The notes below the pieces were generated by a model. It saw only the letters and a program-made list of their open reading frames with translations, did no database searches and had not been told where the DNA came from. Shown here in pieces: positions 42,233-47,019 of a stretch of DNA of 47,019 bases. Origin of the DNA: Candidatus Gemmiger stercoripullorum (GTDB lineage: Bacteria; Bacillota; Clostridia; Oscillospirales; Ruminococcaceae); assembly GCA_019119365.1 (NCBI GenBank), contig DWXD01000043.1, positions 1 to 47,019 on the forward strand, given 5' to 3'. A program made the translations under genes and the position numbers. Position 1 is the first letter of the stretch, and every line of letters begins with the position of its first letter.

Positions 42233-42261
42233 TTGACAACCCGGGCCCCAGGCCCCATAAT
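42233..42261 (+). promoter_or_regulatory. Promoter of rsmD
   Basis: TTGACA (42233-42238), a 17-bp spacer and CATAAT (42256-42261), in the short gap after uvrC. Confidence 0.75.
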
Positions 42262-42299
42262 ACAATATAGAACACAAAACAGAAAGGCAGGTGCCGCCT

Positions 42300-42848
42300 A
42301 TGCGTGTGATCGCCGGTTCCGCCCGCGGCAAGGTCCTCACGGCCCTCCCGGGCGAGGACGTGACCCGCCCCACCATCGACCGCGTCAAGGAGGCGATGTT
42401 CTCCAGCGTGCAGTTTCTGGTCCCCGGCGCGCGCGTGCTCGACCTGTTCGCGGGCAGCGGGCAGCTCGGGATCGAAGCGCTTTCCCGCGGGGCGGCCAGC
42501 TGCACCTTCCTGGACGCCAGCCCCGAGGCTGTGCGCGTCGTCACCGCAAACTGCCGCGCCGCCCATGTGCAGGACCGCGCGCGCATCTCCTGCGGGGACG
42601 CGCTGAACTACCTGTGCACCGCGCGCGAACCGTTCGACCTGGTCTTTCTGGACCCGCCGTTTTCCCACGGCACGCTGGCCAGGGTGCTGCCGCCGCTTGC
42701 GCGCAGCGTTGCGCCCGGCGGCGTGGTCCTGTGCGAAAGCGAACTGACGGCACAGCTGCCCGAAGAAGCGGGCGGCCTGCGGCTGGTCAAACAATACAAA
42801 TACGGCAAGATCCTCGTCAGCCGTTATGAGAGAGAGGGAACACCATGA
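42300..42848 (+). CDS. rsmD: 16S rRNA (guanine966-N2)-methyltransferase RsmD
   Basis: 182 residues: MRVIAGSARGKVL, RPTIDRVKEAMFSS, SAM-binding VLDLFAGSGQLGIEALSRGA, and catalytic motif IV DPPF in LVFLDPPFSHGTL. The start is ATG 42300; GTG 42291 is in frame but badly placed for the AAAGGCAGG site. It overlaps the next gene by four bases. The coaD gene that often follows rsmD is not here. Confidence 0.94.
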   Translation: MRVIAGSARGKVLTALPGEDVTRPTIDRVKEAMFSSVQFLVPGARVLDLFAGSGQLGIEALSRGAASCTFLDASPEAVRVVTANCRAAHVQDRARISCGDALNYLCTAREPFDLVFLDPPFSHGTLARVLPPLARSVAPGGVVLCESELTAQLPEEAGGLRLVKQYKYGKILVSRYEREGTP

Positions 42849-43321
42849 ACGTGGACGAATTGCTTGAACTGATGGAAGAAACCCTGGAAGAGGGCACGGC
42901 CGTGCCGTTCTCCTCCTCCAAACGCATCGTGGATGTCGACCGCATGCGCGATATCATCGACGAAGTGCGCAACAACCTGCCCGATGAGATCCGTGACAGC
43001 AAAAAGATCGTCGCGGACCGCGAGCAGATCATCAAGGGCGCCAAAGCCGAGAGCGAGAACATCATCCAGCAGGCTGAGGAACGCGCCCGCGGCCTTGTCT
43101 CCGACCAGGAGATCGTCAAGCGCGCCCAGCAGCGCGCGGTCGAGATCCTGACCGCGGCGCAGCAGCAGGCCAAGGAGATCAGCCGCAGCGCCACGACCTA
43201 CTGCGAGACGATCCTCAAAAATTCGGAGGAAGTGCTCGCCCGCAGTGTGTCCGACATCAAAACCACGCGCATGAACCTGCGCAGCGCCGCCTCCCGCGGG
43301 ATGCGCGGCCAGAAGAAATAA
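42845..43321 (+). CDS. Coiled-coil protein of unknown function downstream of rsmD
   Basis: 158 residues, highly charged and almost entirely helical, with heptad-like Ala/Glu/Arg/Gln segments (IIKGAKAESENIIQQAEERA, then IVKRAQQRAVEILTAAQQQA). The pattern resembles DivIVA-like proteins and ATP synthase b/E-type stalk helices. A flexible start (VPFSSSKRIVDVDRM) precedes it. Proteins at this locus in related Clostridia are often labelled ATPase, but no nucleotide-binding motif is visible. The ATGA overlap with rsmD implies translational coupling. Confidence 0.7.
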   Translation: MNVDELLELMEETLEEGTAVPFSSSKRIVDVDRMRDIIDEVRNNLPDEIRDSKKIVADREQIIKGAKAESENIIQQAEERARGLVSDQEIVKRAQQRAVEILTAAQQQAKEISRSATTYCETILKNSEEVLARSVSDIKTTRMNLRSAASRGMRGQKK

Positions 43322-43349
43322 GCGGGGCCGCTGCGCCCTGCCGCCCCAC

Positions 43350-43373
43350 GCACCGCCCCGGCGGTGCTTTTTT
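43350..43373 (+). terminator. Terminator after the coiled-coil gene
   Basis: GCACCGCC/GGCGGTGC stem (43350-43367) followed by TTTTTT. Confidence 0.85.
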
Positions 43374-43459
43374 GTTGCCCGGCGTGCCGCGGCAGGGCGG
43401 GGGAGGGTGAAAAGCTTCCCCACCGGTCCCCACACGAAGCGCGGATGTGAAAATTCTTT

Positions 43460-43497
43460 GCCCACAGCACTTTTTTGTGCTGTGGGCTTGCTTTTTG
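43460..43497 (+). terminator. Second terminator immediately before the mraZ promoter
   Basis: An 11-bp stem (43460-43470 with 43477-43487) with a T6 loop is followed by TTGCTTTTTG. Its T-rich tail overlaps the -35 element of the mraZ promoter. Confidence 0.85.
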
Positions 43498-43516
43498 TCC
43501 GCTGATTTGATACTAT
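43488..43516 (+). promoter_or_regulatory. Promoter of the mraZ cluster
   Basis: TTGCTT (43488-43493), a 17-bp spacer and TACTAT (43511-43516). Predicted start near 43523. Confidence 0.65.
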
Positions 43517-43528
43517 GATAGTACAGTT

Positions 43529-43564
43529 GTGGGGAAAAGTGGTTGCCTGCGGTTGAAAGTGGGT
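43529..43564 (+). promoter_or_regulatory. MraZ operator: four direct repeats with 10-bp period
   Basis: GTGGGG (43529), GTGGTT (43539), GCGGTT (43549) and GTGGGT (43559) repeat exactly every 10 bp, each followed by a four-base spacer. This matches the known binding arrangement of MraZ, which recognises GTGGG-like repeats on one DNA face. The repeats lie just downstream of the predicted start, fitting autorepression. Confidence 0.8.
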
Positions 43565-43658
43565 AGTTTTCAACGCTTTCAACAGAGTTTTCAACAGCCA
43601 CCCCGCGACCGGACGTGGAAAAACGTTTAATTCGGCAGGAAGGAGGGGAGATTCAACC

Positions 43659-44075
43659 ATGTTCGTCGGACGCTTTGACTATGCCATTGATTCCAAAGGA
43701 CGTTTGAATTTCCCCGCCAAGTTCCGCGAAGGCATGGGCGAGACCTTCATTGTGGCCCGCTGGCTGGACCACTGCCTGGCGGCGTTCCCGGCCGCCGAGT
43801 TCGAGAAGGTGGCCGAGCGCATTGCGGAAAAGGGCCTTGTCAAAGGCCGTCAGGTCAGCCGCATGCTCTATTCCTCCGCGGTGGAGGTCACGCCGGACAA
43901 GCAGGGCCGCATCCAGCTGCCCGCCAACCTGCGCGCCTACGCCAACCTGGACCACGATGTGACCATCACCGGCAACCGCACGTTTGCCGAGATCTGGAAC
44001 ACCGCCACCTGGGAGGCAAACCAGGCCGAATCGGACGAAGATTTTACCGCGGCGATGGAAGATCTGGACTTCTGA
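43659..44075 (+). CDS. mraZ: Transcriptional regulator MraZ
   Basis: 138 residues with two AbrB-like swapped-hairpin repeats: MFVGRFDYAIDSKGRLNFPAKFRE and SAVEVTPDKQGRIQLPANLRAYA, each with the DxKGR-type motif. It forms a ring-shaped oligomer that binds tandem repeats in its own promoter and controls the division/cell wall cluster. Start follows AAGGAGGGGAG. Confidence 0.95.
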   Translation: MFVGRFDYAIDSKGRLNFPAKFREGMGETFIVARWLDHCLAAFPAAEFEKVAERIAEKGLVKGRQVSRMLYSSAVEVTPDKQGRIQLPANLRAYANLDHDVTITGNRTFAEIWNTATWEANQAESDEDFTAAMEDLDF

Positions 44076-44096
44076 TCGCTGCCAAGGGGACCCAAC

Positions 44097-45020
44097 ATGG
44101 AATTCAGCCACATACCCGTACTTTTGCAGCCGTGTCTCGACGGGCTTGCCATCGACCCGGCCGGTATCTATCTGGACGGTACCGCCGGCGGGGCCGGGCA
44201 TTCCCGCGAGATCGCCAGCCGCCTGACCACAGGGCGGTTGATCGCACTGGACCAGGACCCGGATGCGGTGGCAATCGCCGCCGAAAGGCTTAAGGGCCTG
44301 CCTGCCCAGGTGGTCAGGGCGAACTTCCGCGACGCGGCGCAGGTACTGGATGCGCTGAACATCCCCACCATCAACGGCGCCCTGTTGGACCTGGGCGTTT
44401 CCAGCCACCAGCTTGACGAGGCCGGCCGCGGCTTTTCCTACCATGCCGACGCTCCGCTTGATATGCGGATGAGCCAGCAGGGCCCCACCGCGGCCGACCT
44501 CGTCAACACCCTCCCGCGGGAGGAGCTGGCCCGCATCCTGCGCGAATATGGCGAGGAACCCTATGCCTGGCAGATCGCCGGAAAGATCGTGCGCGCGCGC
44601 GAGCAGGCCCCGCTGCAGACAACGCTGCAGCTGGCGGAGCTCATTGCCGCCGCCGTGCCCCCGGCCGAGCGCCGCAAACACAAAAACCCGGCCCGCCGCA
44701 GTTTCCAGGCGCTGCGCATCGCAGTCAACGGCGAACTCGACGCCCTCAACGAGGGGCTCGAGGCCATTTTCGGCCGCCTTGCGCCGGGCGGGCGGCTGTG
44801 CGTCATCACGTTCCACAGCCTGGAGGACCGGCTCGTCAAAAACAAGTTCCGCCGCTGGGCCCAGCGCTGCACCTGCCCGCCGGAACAGCCGGTCTGCACC
44901 TGCGGCGGGGTGCCCAAAGCCACGCTCATCACCCGCCGCCCGGTCGAGGCGGACGAACAGGAGCTGGCTGAAAACCGCCGCAGCCGCTCTGCCAAGCTGC
45001 GCGTGCTGGAAAAGCGCTGA
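44097..45020 (+). CDS. rsmH: 16S rRNA (cytosine1402-N4)-methyltransferase RsmH
   Basis: 307 residues: HIPVLLQPCLDGL, SAM-binding YLDGTAGGAGHSREI, ALLDLGVSSHQLDEAGRGFSY, then NPARRSFQALRIAVN, and VITFHSLEDRLVK. All are typical of RsmH (MraW). It lies 21 bp after mraZ, in the standard dcw order. Confidence 0.96.
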   Translation: MEFSHIPVLLQPCLDGLAIDPAGIYLDGTAGGAGHSREIASRLTTGRLIALDQDPDAVAIAAERLKGLPAQVVRANFRDAAQVLDALNIPTINGALLDLGVSSHQLDEAGRGFSYHADAPLDMRMSQQGPTAADLVNTLPREELARILREYGEEPYAWQIAGKIVRAREQAPLQTTLQLAELIAAAVPPAERRKHKNPARRSFQALRIAVNGELDALNEGLEAIFGRLAPGGRLCVITFHSLEDRLVKNKFRRWAQRCTCPPEQPVCTCGGVPKATLITRRPVEADEQELAENRRSRSAKLRVLEKR

Positions 45021-45111
45021 CGGCGTCTGCTTTTTGGAAAAAGCGCGCCGCGGCGCACAAAATCTTAACGCTGAACTCTGAACCCAAAACACTGTCAAGG
45101 GGGTGCTTCCC

Positions 45112-45585
45112 ATGGCTTCTGCCGCTGTACAACTGGATCACCGCGTCGCGCCGCGCCGCGCTGCGCCCCGCCTGCGGGTCGTGCGGGGCGGGCGCTATAC
45201 GCTCAACCGCGCCGGTGCGCTGGCGCGCCAGGCGGCCGTCGTGCTCGTTGTGGCGCTGGTGCTGGGCCTTGTCACGGCCATTGTCGCCAGCCAGGCCCGC
45301 CTGACCGAACTGACCGGTGAGATCGACGCCAAGCGCGCCGACCTCGCCGAAGCGCAGACCACCTATGATTATCTGACCTCGCAGATGGACGAGATCGCCA
45401 ACATGTCCAACCTGGGCACGGCGGCGGAAAAGCAGCTCGGCCTGGTCAAGACCGACCCCAGCCAGATCACCTACCTGCGCATCGAGAGCGAAGGCGTGAT
45501 CGAGCGCAGCGAGAGCCAGACCGGCAAGGCGCTGGAGGACCTGCGCACGGCGGCGCTCAGCCTGCTCGACAGCTTTGACCCGTGA
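45112..45585 (+). CDS. ftsL: FtsL-like cell-division protein
   Basis: 157 residues. Basic cytoplasmic N-terminus of ~45 residues, one membrane segment (QAAVVLVVALVLGLVTAIVA), then a coiled coil starting at LTELTGEIDAKRADLAEAQT. Size, topology and place between rsmH and a class B PBP are those of FtsL, which bridges FtsB/DivIC to the septal synthase. Sequence identity in this family is always low, so the name rests mainly on position. ATG 45112 follows AAGGGGG. Confidence 0.82.
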   Translation: MASAAVQLDHRVAPRRAAPRLRVVRGGRYTLNRAGALARQAAVVLVVALVLGLVTAIVASQARLTELTGEIDAKRADLAEAQTTYDYLTSQMDEIANMSNLGTAAEKQLGLVKTDPSQITYLRIESEGVIERSESQTGKALEDLRTAALSLLDSFDP

Positions 45586-45588
45586 CCC

Positions 45589-45655
45589 GGGCGCTCCGCC
45601 GTGCTTTGCGCCGCAAGCGCCCTGAAGCGTGCATCCTGCCCGGGGCACGCTTTTT
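45589..45655 (+). terminator. Two hairpins between ftsL and the PBP gene, the second a terminator
   Basis: GGGCGCT/AGCGCCC (45589-45595 with 45616-45622), then AAGCGTGC/GCACGCTT (45625-45632 with 45645-45652) followed by a T-run to 45655. The PBP gene begins 64 bp later without a clear promoter. Confidence 0.7.
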
Positions 45656-45718
45656 CTGTTGTACGGCGGTTTGCCGCCCGGGCGGAATATTTTGAATACC
45701 CCAGGAAAGGCCCAGACC

Positions 45719-47019
45719 ATGAACCAGGACAAAACCCCGCATCCCCGCGAACGGCGCGCCGAAAACAGCCGCCACCCCATCAACAACGCGCTGCGCGTGC
45801 GCACGCTGCTGCTGGTGGCGGTGTTCATCCTGTTCGGCATGGGGCTGCTGATCTACCAGCTCTATGCGCTGCAGCTGCGCGACCCCGAGCGCTACCGCGT
45901 CGGCGCGGCCGAACAGCAGCTTTCGGACGAGGTGCTCCCCGCGACCCGCGGCTCGATCTATACCTCCACCGGCAAGGTGCTGGCCCGCAGCACAACGGTG
46001 TGGAACATCATTGCCGACCCCTCCCGCTGCAACGAGGCCTTCATTGCCGAAGCCGCCGACAAGATCAGCGAGCTGCTGGACGGCACGGTCACGAGCGAGA
46101 GCATCCTGGAAAAGCTCAGCGACCGGGACAGCCAGTATAAGGTCCTGGCCCGCGGGGTGGACCTGCCCACCAAGGACGCGATCCTGGAATACGCCGACAC
46201 CGAACGCGCCCTGACCCCCGGCGCGCCCGAGGAGGAATGGGACACCGTTCTCAATATCTATACCGAGCAGAGCTCCACCCGCAGCTACCCGTACAACACC
46301 TTCCTTTCCTCGGTGCTCGGCTTTACCGACGCCGACGGCAACGGCATGTACGGGCTGGAACGCTCCTACAACGATGTTCTAGCCGGTACGCCGGGGCGCA
46401 GCATCAGCATGCAGAACGCGCTCGGCTACGAGGTCGACGCCGCCGACGCCGAGGTCCACGAACCGGTCAACGGGTATGACCTGCACCTGACCATCGACGA
46501 AAACGTGCAGGCGATCGTTGAAAAGTATCTTGCCCAGGCCATGGACGAGTACAGCGTCATGAACCGCGGCACGGTTATTGTGATGGATGTCAACACCGGC
46601 GCGATCCTCTCGATGGCGACGGTCGACCAGTTCGACCCCAACGACCCCTACACGATCCAGAACGAGGAGCTGGCCTCCATCCTGGACGACGAACAGCTGA
46701 CCGCCGAGGAGATCGACCTGCTGATCTCCCGCCTGGGCGAGGACGCCGCGCTGCCCATCACCGAGGACGGCATCCTCAGCGAGGACGAATACACCACGCT
46801 GCAGGGGTACCTGCGTGAAGCGCAGTGGAAAAACAAGAGCGTTACCGAACTGTACTTCCCGGGTTCGGTGTTCAAGCTCATCACCGCCGCCGCTGCGCTG
46901 GACTCCGGCCTGGTGGACGCCAGCCAGCAGTATTACTGCGGCGGCGAACTGACCGTCAACCCGGGGACCGAGTGGGAGATCACCTACCACTGCGCCAACG
47001 GGGGTGTCCACGGCTGGCA
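45719..47019 (+). CDS. ftsI: Class B penicillin-binding protein (FtsI/SpoVD type), 3' end outside the window
   Basis: 433 residues visible, incomplete at the right edge. Short cytoplasmic start, membrane segment ~28-46 (TLLLVAVFILFGMGLLIYQL), dimerisation region with ATRGSIYTSTGKVLARS (the R-G-x-I-x-D/T-R type motif), SSVLGFTDADGNGMYGLE, and LTIDENVQAIVE. The transpeptidase active site SxxK appears as Ser383 in FPGSVFKLITA. The SxN and KTG motifs must lie beyond 47019. It crosslinks septal peptidoglycan; the sequence alone does not decide between FtsI/PBP2B and SpoVD. ATG 45719 follows AGGAAAGG. Confidence 0.92.
   Translation, partial: MNQDKTPHPRERRAENSRHPINNALRVRTLLLVAVFILFGMGLLIYQLYALQLRDPERYRVGAAEQQLSDEVLPATRGSIYTSTGKVLARSTTVWNIIADPSRCNEAFIAEAADKISELLDGTVTSESILEKLSDRDSQYKVLARGVDLPTKDAILEYADTERALTPGAPEEEWDTVLNIYTEQSSTRSYPYNTFLSSVLGFTDADGNGMYGLERSYNDVLAGTPGRSISMQNALGYEVDAADAEVHEPVNGYDLHLTIDENVQAIVEKYLAQAMDEYSVMNRGTVIVMDVNTGAILSMATVDQFDPNDPYTIQNEELASILDDEQLTAEEIDLLISRLGEDAALPITEDGILSEDEYTTLQGYLREAQWKNKSVTELYFPGSVFKLITAAAALDSGLVDASQQYYCGGELTVNPGTEWEITYHCANGGVHGW

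Overview
The window reads as a piece of chromosome from a GC-rich anaerobic gut Firmicute of the Clostridia, most likely an Oscillospirales / Ruminococcaceae-type lineage such as the Gemmiger, Subdoligranulum or Faecalibacterium relatives. This rests on strong AGGAGG ribosome-binding sites, near-consensus TTGACA-N17-TATAAT promoters in a very GC-rich background, paired GlgC/GlgD subunits, DegV and DUF6465 families, a SpoIIID homologue, and clostridial gene order around ffh-rpsP-khpA-rimM-trmD and mraZ-rsmH-ftsL. The placement is inferred; no rRNA gene is present to confirm it. No insertion sequence, prophage, CRISPR array or integrase was seen.

Layout. (1) 1-293: a tRNA-Pro(GGG) on the minus strand with a perfect promoter, enclosed by an inverted repeat. 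(2) 294-6100: an AraC-type regulator faces a plus-strand operon of Gfo/Idh/MocA oxidoreductase, VOC protein, a frameshifted TIM-barrel isomerase/epimerase, an SDR and a GH10 xylanase without a signal peptide, which looks like a sugar-catabolic locus. (3) 6101-8052: nitroreductase and a ferritin-like protein. (4) 8119-16028, minus strand: LysR regulator, a large fusion enzyme (CoA-disulfide-reductase-like, rhodanese and siroheme sulfite/nitrite-reductase-like with ferredoxin clusters), an iron/siderophore/corrinoid-type ABC transporter and the siroheme synthase CysG. This is a coherent module that can make siroheme, import a metal or chelate, and use siroheme in sulfur (or nitrite) reduction. 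(5) 16093-25544: DUF6465 protein; then a tightly coupled operon DegV - ICMT-like membrane methyltransferase - GH3-type acyl-amido synthetase - membrane GGDEF/HD-GYP protein; an unknown membrane protein; a second DegV; and an anchored SGNH hydrolase.

(6) 25545-31814: glycogen synthesis genes glgB-glgC-glgD-glgA behind a structured leader. GlgB carries a histone-H1-like Lys/Ala tail. (7) 31895-35335: udk, dCMP deaminase, spoIIID, a YjbR/MmcQ protein, a membrane zinc-ribbon protein and a cysteine-synthase-like enzyme. (8) 35597-39781: ylxM-ffh-rpsP-khpA-rimM-trmD, where TrmD is fused to a GNAT acetyltransferase. (9) 40047-43321: HPr, UvrC, RsmD and a coiled-coil protein. (10) 43511-47019: start of the division and cell wall cluster, with a four-repeat MraZ operator, mraZ, rsmH, an ftsL-like gene and a class B penicillin-binding protein that runs off the window.

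The least ordinary items are the siroheme reductase fusion module with its possible regulatory RNA, the DegV/ICMT/GH3/HD-GYP operon, the TrmD-GNAT fusion, the basic tail on GlgB, and the tRNA gene enclosed by its own leader-trailer stem. All functions are assigned from recognisable motifs and context only; no database search was possible.
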